Below, in pieces: positions 27,599 to 36,082 of a stretch of DNA of 64,000 nt. The notes below the pieces were generated by a model that was not told where the DNA came from, did no database searches, and saw nothing but the letters and a program-made list of their open reading frames with translations. Source of the stretch: RI-153 sp041391225 (lineage in GTDB: Bacteria; Chloroflexota; Anaerolineae; Caldilineales; Caldilineaceae). Positions within the stretch are counted from its first letter, which is position 1, and every line of letters begins with the position of its first letter. The position numbers and the translations under genes were made by a program. The stretch lies in assembly GCA_041391225.1 (NCBI GenBank), contig JAWKOL010000020.1, forward strand, positions 1 through 64,000. Direction: 5' to 3'.

Positions 27599-28187
27599 CT
27601 GAAGAAAAAGGATGGAAAGGGTAAGAGTGGCAAATTCAAACCTACCGGCTGCAAGATCGAAGCCATTTCAGCCATTTCATTTGTGGCCGGAGATTGTGTT
27701 TGCCTTGTAGATGAACTGCCTCACCGGGCGTGGGATCACCCGATGGTGGGGGCAGTGATCAACCGAATTCAAAGGTTGGTCTCTCCACTTATTTCCTGCA
27801 TGTGGATAATGCAGGACGACCAGAGTATCGCGCTGTTTCAGGGTGCTGAGCAGATTGCTGACACGGTAGTCGCTGTATGAGGATGGGGGGGAATACAGCT
27901 AGCGCAAGTGTAGTCGATCTCCCATGGGCTTGTCAAGACTCTGTTGACAACTCCATGAAAGAAATGCTATATTCTCAACATAACTTTCAGAAACTTTCAC
28001 TCCCATTCTGTCAATTAAGCCAATTCCACTGGTTTCCTACCCCCATCCCACACCAGTAGTCTGATCGGTGGAACAGCTTGGCAGTGCGGGCTTCCCCTAC
28101 ATGTTTGTTTTTGCCCTGTTTCATTTCAATCGTTGATTTCACTACTTGCTACGTTTACATTCGCGCCTCGATGCACGCTGAGTGTTT
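27599..28187. other. Non-coding leader region upstream of the transporter run
   Basis: No credible gene is present on either strand. It contains the -10/-35 pair listed at 27907 for the minus strand and an overlapping plus-strand pair (TTGACA 27944, TATATT 27968, 18-bp spacer). No plus-strand gene lies between that second promoter and the inserted elements at 28188. The minus-strand leader to the first binding-protein gene is about 300 nt, long enough for regulatory structure, but no known riboswitch was recognised. Confidence 0.5.
27907..27936 (-). promoter_or_regulatory. Sigma-70-like promoter for the binding-protein/opp run
   Basis: Read on the minus strand: TTGACA (27936-27931), an 18-bp spacer, then TACACT (27912-27907). 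It points toward the binding-protein gene starting at 27574. A divergent TTGACA begins only 8 bp away on the plus strand. Confidence 0.45.
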
Positions 28188-28264
28188 ATCCTGAAATTCA
28201 CAGCAGCCCGGCGGGTTTCACCAATTCGGAGTGGCGTCGCTGCTGCGCACTGTAATTTCGGGAT
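28188..28264 (-). repeat. 77-bp MITE-like palindromic element, copy 2
   Basis: Same 77-bp length and about 90% identical by eye to copy 1 at 22127, in the opposite orientation. Ends are ATCCTGAAATTCACAG and CTGTAATTTCGGGAT. The IS4-type element begins 3 bp further on, so a later insertion landed beside it. Confidence 0.8.
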
Positions 28265-28267
28265 ATA

Positions 28268-29709
28268 TCCTTAGGTCATTGGTGACAAGTTAAGCGATTT
28301 GGCATGAAGTCAAATCGACAGAAGGTGCGAAAATGCATATGCTGTCAGGATGAGCAACGAGAAAAAGTCGACAGCAAAGAAACGTAGTACAGTGCGGCAC
28401 ACCCGAGCGATCCAGGTGGCGAAGACGAAGCAGGTACCGGCTGCGCCGCCAGATGCGGAAGTGGAAAAATGGCTGACCGAGATCGTGCATCCAGCGACAC
28501 TGAGGCAGTTGGACCACTACCACAAGATGGGATTGCGAGAGCGTGTGCTGACATTGCCAGTGACGGTTGCTTTCGTCTTGAGCCTGATCTGGCGCCAGAT
28601 CGGCAGCGTGCGCGACCTGGTGCGTGTGCTGGGCACAGAAGGTCTGCTCTGGATGACGGAGCCGGTGCCGGTCAGCCAGCAGGCGGTTAGTGAGCGTCTG
28701 CGCACGCTGCCAGCCGAGTTGTTTGAACGGATTCTAGGTGACGTTCTCGTGCAGATGGAAGCACGCTGGCAAGAACGAAAGCGCCCCCTCGCTCCCGAAA
28801 TCGCCTGGGCTCAGGAACGATACACCGATGTGCTGGTGCACGATGGCTCCACACTCGATGCACTCTTGCGCAAGGTGGGACTGCTCCAAGAGAGCGAGAC
28901 GAATCCGTTAGCAGGACGCATGACGGCACTCTTGAGTTTGGTCTCGCGCTTGCCCCGTCGAGTCTGGTACGAGGCCGATGCACAAGCCCACGACCAGCGT
29001 TTCTGGCCACAGATTCTGGCGGCACTGCCAGCGGGTGCTCTGCTCATCTTCGACCTGGGCTACACCAACTTCCAGATGTTTCTGGAACTTTCATCCGCCC
29101 AGGTGACCTTTTTGACTCGGGCCAAGAGCAATTTGCGTCATCAGGTTGAGCAGGTGCTTTTCCTCTCGGCTCAGGTCCATGACCAGATTGTCTGGATTGG
29201 GAAGGATGAGGAGCGGCAACGGGTGCGCCTGGTCGAAATCCTGCACCAGGGCAAGTGGTATCGCTATCTCACCAGTGAACTCGATGCAGAGCGTCTCCCA
29301 ACTGCTTATGTGTTCGCACTCTATCATCAGCGTTGGCGCATTGAAGATACCTACGCCATTGTCAAGCGATTGCTCGGTCTTGCCTACTTCTGGACCGGCG
29401 CCGACAATGGCATCCAACTGCAACTGTGGGCGACTTGGCTGCTCTATGCACTCCTTGTCGACTTAACCGATGCCGTTGCCCAAGCACTCAACCAGCCTTT
29501 TGCTGCCATCTCGACAGAGATGGTCTATCGCAGTCTCTACTACTTCACCCAGGCCTATCACAGAGGCGATGCCTCCGATCCTATCGCTTACTTGGCCGAA
29601 AATCAGAAGCTTTTTGGCATTCGCAAGTACAAATTCACACGTACCTATCTCATCAAGCTCGATTTGACTTCTGCTCAATCACCTTAACTTGTCACCAATG
29701 ACCTAAGGA
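28268..29709 (+). mobile_element. Complete IS4-type insertion sequence, 1442 bp
   Basis: Perfect 27-bp terminal inverted repeats start TCCTTAGGTCATTGG at 28268 and end with the complement at 29709. They enclose one transposase gene. No obvious target duplication could be read from the flanks. The right terminal repeat supplies most of the ribosome-binding site of the next gene. Confidence 0.9.
28350..29687 (+). CDS. IS4 family transposase
   Basis: 445 residues. DDE-type catalytic positions are visible as D in VHDGSTLDAL (about residue 170), D in LIFDLGYTNF (about 235) and the Y-(2)-R-(3)-E-like signature YHQRWRIEDTYAIVKRLLG (about 330). A lysine-rich N-terminus precedes the core. The gene is uninterrupted and lies between perfect inverted repeats, so the element could be active. 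Confidence 0.9.
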   Translation: MSNEKKSTAKKRSTVRHTRAIQVAKTKQVPAAPPDAEVEKWLTEIVHPATLRQLDHYHKMGLRERVLTLPVTVAFVLSLIWRQIGSVRDLVRVLGTEGLLWMTEPVPVSQQAVSERLRTLPAELFERILGDVLVQMEARWQERKRPLAPEIAWAQERYTDVLVHDGSTLDALLRKVGLLQESETNPLAGRMTALLSLVSRLPRRVWYEADAQAHDQRFWPQILAALPAGALLIFDLGYTNFQMFLELSSAQVTFLTRAKSNLRHQVEQVLFLSAQVHDQIVWIGKDEERQRVRLVEILHQGKWYRYLTSELDAERLPTAYVFALYHQRWRIEDTYAIVKRLLGLAYFWTGADNGIQLQLWATWLLYALLVDLTDAVAQALNQPFAAISTEMVYRSLYYFTQAYHRGDASDPIAYLAENQKLFGIRKYKFTRTYLIKLDLTSAQSP

Positions 29710-29716
29710 GAACCTG

Positions 29717-29938
29717 ATGAATCCTGAAGATAACCAGGAACAACAGTCCGAAGAGGCGAAGAACTCGACGGAATCCCGCTCCAGCAGCATGATGGGTGTC
29801 GGCATTGCATTGGGCGTCGCCATTGGCGCCGGCCTTGGCGTGGCCATGGACAACATCGCTGTAGGCATAGGCGTGGGCATCGCGATTGGTGCTGGGATTG
29901 GCGCTGCATTGTCGGCACGTAATGGTTCCTCAGAGTGA
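29717..29938 (+). CDS. Small glycine-zipper membrane protein
   Basis: 73 residues. The first 25 are polar and acidic; two hydrophobic segments (MMGVGIALGVAIGAGLGVAM and VGIGVGIAIGAGIGAAL) follow with GxxxG-like glycine spacing, which promotes helix packing in membranes. Its TAAGGAG ribosome site straddles the right end of the IS element. It overlaps the next gene as GTGA. Function unknown. Confidence 0.65.
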   Translation: MNPEDNQEQQSEEAKNSTESRSSSMMGVGIALGVAIGAGLGVAMDNIAVGIGVGIAIGAGIGAALSARNGSSE

Positions 29939-30501
29939 AACGTCTTTTCGCAGATCGCCCAAACTGGAAGAGAATTTTGGCGAAGCGCTTTTATTGTGCT
30001 TACTTGAGTTCTCCTTTCTTTACAGGCAACGTGTCATTGCTGTGCATGGATCAGGTGAGCGAACAGCTATGGGCAAAACACGGTACGCCGGCTGTCTGCA
30101 TCGTAGATACAGGCTACTCATGGCTTCAACACTTTCCCGATAACGAACACTTCTCCGTAACTACCATGTTTGACGCCGAAGGCCAGATCCTTCAGTGGTA
30201 CATCGACATCTGTCTGCGCAATGGAGTTACGCAAGAGGGGATTCCGTACCTGGACGATCTCTACCTTGACATTGTAGTTTTTCCAAACGGCGAGATGCTA
30301 TTGCTCGATTCCGAGGAGCTTGAACATGCACTGACAGGATGTGAGATTACACATGAGGAGTCCGAACTTGCACATTGGGTCAGTACGGACCTGATTGGCA
30401 GACTCAATCGTGGTGAGTTTTGGCTGTTTGACTTGTGTGCATATCATCGCAAGCTCCTGCTCGATCCACTTTCAGTAATTTACGATTTGGGCGCGGCGTA
30501 G
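29935..30501 (+). CDS. DUF402 family protein (nucleotide phosphatase-like)
   Basis: 188 residues, starting at GTG 29935, which overlaps the preceding TGA. The DUF402 core is recognisable as WYIDICLRNG, then DDLYLDIVVFPNGEMLLLD with the acidic metal-binding residues, then EELEHALTG. Members of this fold include nucleoside di/triphosphate phosphatases and FomD-type hydrolases. The substrate here is unknown. Translationally coupled to the glycine-zipper protein. Confidence 0.75.
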   Translation: MKRLFADRPNWKRILAKRFYCAYLSSPFFTGNVSLLCMDQVSEQLWAKHGTPAVCIVDTGYSWLQHFPDNEHFSVTTMFDAEGQILQWYIDICLRNGVTQEGIPYLDDLYLDIVVFPNGEMLLLDSEELEHALTGCEITHEESELAHWVSTDLIGRLNRGEFWLFDLCAYHRKLLLDPLSVIYDLGAA

Positions 30502-30577
30502 GCATCCTCAGCTGCTGGGTAGACCGGAAAAAGCCGCATCTAATGGACAAAACAGATAAAAGACATACAATGGTAGG

Positions 30578-30777
30578 ATGAGCCGAAAACGAAGCAGACT
30601 GACGCAAGCAGAGCGAGATGAACTCGGAGCCCAAATACCGCATGGGCCGTATGGCTGTAATCGCCGGCAGCCAGCGTGTCGCCGCGGATCCCATTCCCAG
30701 CGAAGGGTACACGCTGTTGGAAAGCCCGCTGATGATCCGCGAAATGACGGCGCCGCCGAAAAGAGGATGCGATTAAG
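30578..30777 (+). pseudogene. Transposase N-terminus fused to a second unidentified remnant
   Basis: The first 17 codons (MSRKRSRLTQAERDELG) match the helix-turn-helix start of IS30-like transposases but stop after about 50 bp. From about 30620 a second frame reads RMGRMAVIAGSQRVAADP and on to a TAA at 30775-30777, looking like the C-terminal end of an unidentified enzyme. Neither part is complete, and the join suggests an insertion followed by deletion. Confidence 0.5.
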
Positions 30778-30830
30778 CGATTGGGCGATTAAGGGATTCC
30801 AGATCGTTGACAGGATCTGGAATCCCTTAG
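30769..30830. repeat. Octamer repeat with hairpin
   Basis: GCGATTAA, GCGATTGG and GCGATTAA units are followed by a perfect palindrome AAGGGATTCCAGATC...GATCTGGAATCCCTT. It lies between the IS remnant and the CACGAAG element. Confidence 0.6.
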
Positions 30831-30849
30831 GAGAAACCAGAGAAATAAT

Positions 30850-30979
30850 GATCCACGAAGCCACACGAAGATACACGAAGGCAGAGAAGAACAAGCAGAA
30901 AGCTATCCCGCTCTGTTGTCCTGCGAATCCTGAAATCCGTGTCCCTCTCTTCTCCTCTTCGTGGTACTTCGTGGATCAA
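30850..30979. repeat. CACGAAG inverted-repeat element
   Basis: Left end GATCCACGAAGCCACACGAAG, right end CTTCGTGGTACTTCGTGGATC, about 130 bp in all, with the inner motif AATCCTGAAATCCGTGTCC. It is the cleanest copy of the family in the window. It lies 66 bp before the kduD start. Confidence 0.75.
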
Positions 30980-31044
30980 TAAAATTCTGAAATCTCCTTA
31001 ATCGCTGATCACCCACCCCACCACGCTCAGCAAAGGATCTGTCT

Positions 31045-31836
31045 ATGTCCGCCTTCGATCCCCAATCGATCTTCGATCTCTCCGGCCGCGTGGCGCTGGT
31101 CACCGGCCCTGGGCGCGGCATCGGGCGCGCCATGACCACAGCACTGGCCGCCGCCGGCGCGGACATTGCTGTGATTTACCGCAACACAATCGATGAGATT
31201 CAGGCCGATGTAGAGGGGATGGGACGGCGCTTCGTCGCGATTCAGATCGATCTGGCCGAGGCGGATCAGCCGCAATTGGCGGCTGCGGTGCAGGAAGCTG
31301 CCGCAAAACTAGGACGGCTGGATGTGGTGGTCAACAACGCGGGGACGATCCGACGTGGGCCGGCAATGGATTTCAGCGTAGAAGATTGGCGCACCGTGCT
31401 CAACGTCAATCTGGACGCGCCGTTCTGGATCTCTCAGGCAGCGGGGCGGATCATGCAGGAGCAGCCGCTAGAAAACGGCACACGGGGCAAGATCATTCAG
31501 GTGGCGTCGCTGCTGTCGCACCAGGGCGGCATCCTGGTGCCGGCCTACACCGCGGCCAAACACGCGCTGGCCGGGGTCACCAAGGCGCTGGCCAACGAGT
31601 GGGCGCAACACGCCATCAACGTCAACGCCATCGCGCCGGGCTACATGATCACCGACAATACCCAGGCGTTGTGGCAAGATCCGGCGCGCCGCCAGGCCAT
31701 CCTCGAACGCATCCCCGCCGGGCGTTGGGGCGAACCCGCCGATCTGGCCGGGATCACCCTCTTCCTTGCTTCATCGGCGTCCAACTACGTCCACGGCGCC
31801 ATCATTCCTGTGGACGGCGGCTGGTTGGGGCGGTAG
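31045..31836 (+). CDS. kduD: 2-dehydro-3-deoxy-D-gluconate 5-dehydrogenase (SDR)
   Basis: 263 residues. The cofactor motif is TGPGRGIG (residues 20-27) and NNAG lies at 97-100. The catalytic triad is visible as S155, Y168 and K172 in the order expected. The segments PGYMITDNTQALW and RIPAGRWGEP closely match KduD rather than generic SDRs. KduD reduces the 5-keto sugar acid derived from oligogalacturonate cleavage to 2-keto-3-deoxygluconate. It therefore links to the PL22 lyase 20 kb away. It is convergent with a second Opp/Dpp transporter. Confidence 0.85.
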   Translation: MSAFDPQSIFDLSGRVALVTGPGRGIGRAMTTALAAAGADIAVIYRNTIDEIQADVEGMGRRFVAIQIDLAEADQPQLAAAVQEAAAKLGRLDVVVNNAGTIRRGPAMDFSVEDWRTVLNVNLDAPFWISQAAGRIMQEQPLENGTRGKIIQVASLLSHQGGILVPAYTAAKHALAGVTKALANEWAQHAINVNAIAPGYMITDNTQALWQDPARRQAILERIPAGRWGEPADLAGITLFLASSASNYVHGAIIPVDGGWLGR

Positions 31837-31897
31837 GACGTGGCGGTGAACAGGCTGGCTGCCCACTGTGCCACTGAATCAAGGAATTGCGCGCAGA

Positions 31898-32922
31898 TCA
31901 AGTCGCCAGATGCGCTGCCATCTCGCCACCCGACACCGTCGGCTCGTCCTTGTAGAGGAAACAGGCAACCGCCCGATCCTCGTGGGTTCTGTAGAGAGGC
32001 GGTCGCTGTCGGCGGCACTCGGCCATGACCATTGGGCAACGGTTGGCAAATTTACAGCCGTGATCCGTCTGCTGCACCGGGCCGAGAGAGAGCGTAGTAG
32101 GTTGGATGGTTGTCTCCCCACCCCAATGAATGTCCGGATCGGGCAAGGGGATCGAGCTGACCAACAACTGCGTATAGGGGTGTTGCGGCTCTTTGATGAC
32201 GCGATCTACGCTGCCCACTTCGGCCACGGAACCTCGATAGAGGACGTAGATGCTCTTGCTGATCTGATAGGCCGTGGTCAAGTCGTGGGTGATGTAGATC
32301 AGCGAGATCCCCAGTTCGCTGTTCAGCTTCGTCAGGCTCTCCAAAATCGTCGCCCGCAACGACGCATCGACCATCGAGACCGGCTCGTCGGCCAGGATCA
32401 CGCGCGGGTTGAGGAGCAACGCCCGCGCCACCATGATACGCTGGCGCTGTCCGCCGCTCAACTGGTGGGGATAGCGACCGAGGGTCTCCTCGGGGCGCAA
32501 AGCCGGCCATGCGCAGGCTCTCTTCGATCAGCGTCTGTTCCTCCTGCCGCGATTTGGCCAGACGGAACTTGCGCACCGGTGTTGTAAGCACCGGATCGAC
32601 TCGATAGAACGGATTGTACGCCTCGAACGGATCCTGGAAGATCGCCTGAACCTGCCGACGAAACTCCCCTGCGACTGCGCCGATCCATCGTCGCCAGGTT
32701 CTGCTCACGGAACCGAATCGTGCCGTGGGTAGGACGGATGACGCCCAACAGCAGACGGGCCAGCGTGGTCTTGCCGCTCCCGCTCTCGCCGGCGATGGTG
32801 ATGATGCTCGGTTTCTCCTCGTTGACGGCCAGCGAGATCTCATCCACCGCCACCAGCTTATGCTTGGAAAGCAGACCGCCCCCAAACTGCTTCGTCACAC
32901 CCTGGGCTTCCAGAAGCTGCAT
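31898..32922 (-). CDS. ABC transporter ATPase, OppF/DppF type; two frame breaks
   Basis: Starts at ATG 32922 behind GAGGTGAG. Walker A GESGSGKTT is in the first frame. The frame shifts in a G run near 32685, continues with RRQVQAIFQDPFEAYNP, shifts again in a T run near 32500, and ends with LSGGQRQRIMVARALL, ILADEPVSMVDASL and the cysteine motif CKFANRCP. Correcting one base at each run gives about 341 residues with all ATPase motifs, so the gene is probably functional in the organism. Confidence 0.8.
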
Positions 32923-32934
32923 AAGAACTCACCT

Positions 32935-33935
32935 CTAATAGAGATGGCAGGCGACCCACCGGTTCGGCCTGATTTCGACAAGCGGAGGCACGTCAGTCGC
33001 GCAGTGGGACAAGGCCTGAGGGCAGCGGGGGTGGAACATACAGCCCGGCGGCGGCGCCAGCAGAGACGGCGTCATCCCCCTGATCCCCTTGAAGGCTTCT
33101 TTGCTCTGCAGCGTAGGCAGGCTGCCGATGAGAAGCTGAGTGTAGGGATGTAGCGGTTCCTTGAAGATATCCCGCACCGGTCCAACCTCAATCAACCTGC
33201 CGCCGTACATCACCGCAACCCGGTCCACAAACTGGGCCATCAAGCCCATGTCGTGACCGACAAGAATGATAGACGCTTCCAGGGAAGACTGTACGCGACC
33301 AAGGGTCTCCATGACCTGACGCTGCACCACGACGTCCAGGGCGCTGGTCGGCTCGTCGGCGATGATCACCTGGCTGGAGGAGAATGCCCATCGCGATGCA
33401 GACACGCTGTTTCATGCCGCCGCTCAACTCGTGCGGGTAGGAATCGACCACATCACCACTCAAATCCACGGAGACAAGCACCTCACGAATCCGCGCGTTG
33501 AGGCCGCCTCGGTCGCCCGAAGCCGTGTGCGCATCGACAGCATCCCGCAGTTGTTCCCCAACCTTCAGCATGGGGTTGAGTGAGTTCATGGCGCCCTGGG
33601 GGACAAGCGCGATATCGGCCAGCCGCTTCCGACGCATCTCCTCCTCGCTCAGGCGCAGCAGATCGACCCCATCGAGCATGACCTGACCGCCCTCGATGAC
33701 CGCCGGTTCTTGCAAGAGGCGCATCAGGCTGAGGGCCATCGTCGTCTTGCCCGATCCAGATTCCCCACCAACCCCAGCCGCTCACCCGGCTTCAAGAAGA
33801 AACTCACATCGTTGACAGCACGTACTTGCCCCCACTCGTCTGATAGCTGACGCGCAGATTCTTCACATCGAGTACGCGGCCTTCGGATGTTGCAGCAGGG
33901 CTGTCCTTGGAATTGATCTTAACTTGGGTTGTCAT
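32935..33935 (-). CDS. ABC transporter ATPase, OppD/DppD type; at least three frame breaks
   Basis: The likely start is ATG 33935 (MTTQVKINSKDSP). The core is split near 33825 (before VNDVSFFLKPGERLGL), near 33760 in a G run inside the Walker A motif, and near 33390 just before VIIADEPTSALDVVV. The signature LSGGMKQRVCIAMG and the C-terminal GCMFHPRCP motif are present. Joined, it is about 333 residues, normal for DppD. Several breaks fall in short homopolymers. It partners the OppF-type ATPase at 31898. Confidence 0.75.
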
Positions 33936-33982
33936 GTGTCTCTCACTGCAAAGAGTGGGCTTTAGGGAGATCGATCAATGGG

Positions 33983-34895
33983 CTAATTGCGTGCGGCGCC
34001 TCGCATCCGGGGGTTGGCATATTTGTCCAGCGATACGCTCATCATAAAAAGCCCGGTGAAGATGATGGCCAGCGTGGCAATAGGCGGTACCCACCACCAC
34101 CACATCCCCTTGAGCAGCGCCGAGTAACGAAAGGCATAGTAAAGCGTGCGCCCGATAGTGGGGACATTCTGCGGACCGAGGCCAAGCACTTCCAATCCGA
34201 CGGCGGCCAGGATACCGCTGCTGACAGCGCCCACGAAGGAGGCTGCCAGGTAGGCAGTCAGGTTTGGCAAGATCTGAATTAGGATGATCTCAAGATCGTT
34301 CTGTCCCGAGAGGCGGGCGACCTCCACAAAGAGACGTTCGCAGGCTCAAGGTTTGCGCCCGATCGGAAGCGCGCCGCAGGGGCCAGGAGAGCAGCCCCAC
34401 GATCATAGCCATGATCTCCACTGTGACCACACGCACGTAGGCGGAGACGGTGATCAGGATAGCCAGGGTGGGGATCACCAGCATCACATCGGCGAAGCTG
34501 CTGAAGATCACGTCGGCATACCCTCTGTAATAGCCGGAGATCATGCCGAGCAGTGCGCCGATGATCACGCCGACCGCTCCGGCCAGGAAGCCAATTCTGA
34601 ACGTGTTGGGGATGCCGATCACCATCACGGCGAACATATCGCGGCCCAATCCGTCCGTACCCAGACGGTGTTCCGGCGAAGGAGCCAGGTTCAGCGTGGC
34701 TGCCCCCATGTCGGCCATCTTCGGGCTGATGGTACGCGCGCCGAGGACACCGAACAGAAGCAAGGCCAGCAGGAGCACAACGCCAGATGTGAACAGCGTG
34801 TTCTCTTTGAAAAACCCGAAAATTGAGCGCGCCGCGCGCCCCACACTGATCCCAGAGGAAAGCGGTCGATTTTTGTCCGCTGTTGCTGTAGTCAT
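33983..34895 (-). CDS. ABC transporter permease, OppC/DppC type; one frame break near 34350
   Basis: ATG 34895 overlaps the upstream permease stop (TAATG). An N-terminal membrane helix (FTSGVVLLLALLLFGVL) precedes the OppC domain with HRLGTDGLGRDMF. The frame breaks after AQTLSLR, where two bases (CG of a CGCG) appear to be missing, and resumes with VEVARLSGQNDLEIIL through the C-terminal helices to NPRMRG. Joined length is about 304 residues, normal for the family. Confidence 0.8.
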
Positions 34896-35914
34896 TAGCC
34901 CGAGCTTTCTGCCACATAGGTCACCCGCGGATCAAGGCGCGGGTAGATGAGATCGATGATCAGCACAGCCAGGCCAACAGACATGGCCAGGATAAGGGTG
35001 ATGCCCTGGATCACGGTGTAATCGCTGTTCACAATCGCCATGTAGAGTTGGTAACCCAGCCCAGGGTACGAGAAGACGATCTCTACCAGGATTGCACCGG
35101 AGACCACATACCCCATCGCAATGGCCAGGTGCGCCATCTGGGGGGGAATGGCGTTGCGAATGGCATAGCGCCACAGAATTCGACCCTTGCGCAGGCCCTT
35201 TGCCTCGGCCAACAGCATGTAGTCTTCGCCGATGGTGTTGACCATCAACCCGCGCATAGACAACGCCCAGCCGCCTAAACTAGTCAGAATAATGGAGAGG
35301 GCCGGCAGCAGTGCATGCCTGAAAATGCTCACAATGTAGGGCCAACTCAGTTCCTTGGCAAGCCGGGTATCCACCGAACCACTCAGGGGCAGAACATGGA
35401 GGGTAAAGGCAAAGACATAGAGCAACAACATGGCCAGCAGATAGTAGGGCAACACACCGCCCAACATTGTCAGGGAGAGCAGCGCCTTGAATATGCCAGG
35501 CGTCCCCTTCCATGCCAGCAGCGCGCCGATCAGAATCCCGAAGACGAAGGTGATCAACACGCTGACGCCGATCAACCCCATGGACCAGCCAATCGCCGGG
35601 CGAATGATCTCCCATACTTCGGCGGGGTAGGCGGAGAGAGATTCGCCGAAGTCAAGACGCAGCGAGTTCCACATGTACTTGAAGTACTGGACGTACAGCG
35701 GATCGTCCAGCCCAAAGCGTTTGCGGTATGCCTCGAACATGGCCTGACCGTTCTCGATCCCCGCGCTGGCATTGGACATGCGCGAGGTGATGGCGCCGAT
35801 GGGATTGCCGGGCGCCAGCCGCGGGATCAGGAAGTTGAACGACGCAGCGACAAAGATGACAAGAAAGAACATGCCGATGCGTTGTATGAAGTAGCCCAGA
35901 TCTATCCCACGCAT
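34895..35914 (-). CDS. ABC transporter permease, OppB/DppB type
   Basis: 339 residues, intact. An N-terminal helix (MFFLVIFVAASFNFLIPRL) is followed by the APGNP motif, five further helices and the coupling loop EAKGLRKGRILWRYAIRNA near 240. The C-terminal YPRLDPRV is typical. It forms the channel with the permease at 33983 and is fed by the binding protein at 36083. Confidence 0.9.
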   Translation of the reverse strand: MRGIDLGYFIQRIGMFFLVIFVAASFNFLIPRLAPGNPIGAITSRMSNASAGIENGQAMFEAYRKRFGLDDPLYVQYFKYMWNSLRLDFGESLSAYPAEVWEIIRPAIGWSMGLIGVSVLITFVFGILIGALLAWKGTPGIFKALLSLTMLGGVLPYYLLAMLLLYVFAFTLHVLPLSGSVDTRLAKELSWPYIVSIFRHALLPALSIILTSLGGWALSMRGLMVNTIGEDYMLLAEAKGLRKGRILWRYAIRNAIPPQMAHLAIAMGYVVSGAILVEIVFSYPGLGYQLYMAIVNSDYTVIQGITLILAMSVGLAVLIIDLIYPRLDPRVTYVAESSG

Positions 35915-35993
35915 CTCAGACTGTTCCCTTCATTTGCTGATATGAAACACGAACGCCGACGGCAAGGATGGCGTGAATCTGCACACAGATGGA

Positions 35994-36058
35994 GCGATTA
36001 AGAGATTGAGCGATTGGACCTCTGCGCCAATCGCCTAATCTCTTAATCGCCTAATCCC
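35994..36058. repeat. Octamer inverted repeat (GCGATTAA class)
   Basis: GCGATTAAGAGATTGAGCGATT on the left pairs with AATCGCCTAATCTCTTAATCGC on the right. It lies between the binding-protein stop and the permease start and is probably an intercistronic hairpin. Confidence 0.65.
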
Positions 36059-36082
36059 AACCAGAAGGCTTAACTTAACCGG

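Noticed and set aside
30578..30982. A single 134-residue plus-strand protein
   Set aside because: It is a transposase N-terminus followed by repeat DNA in the same frame; the second half translates intergenic palindromes.
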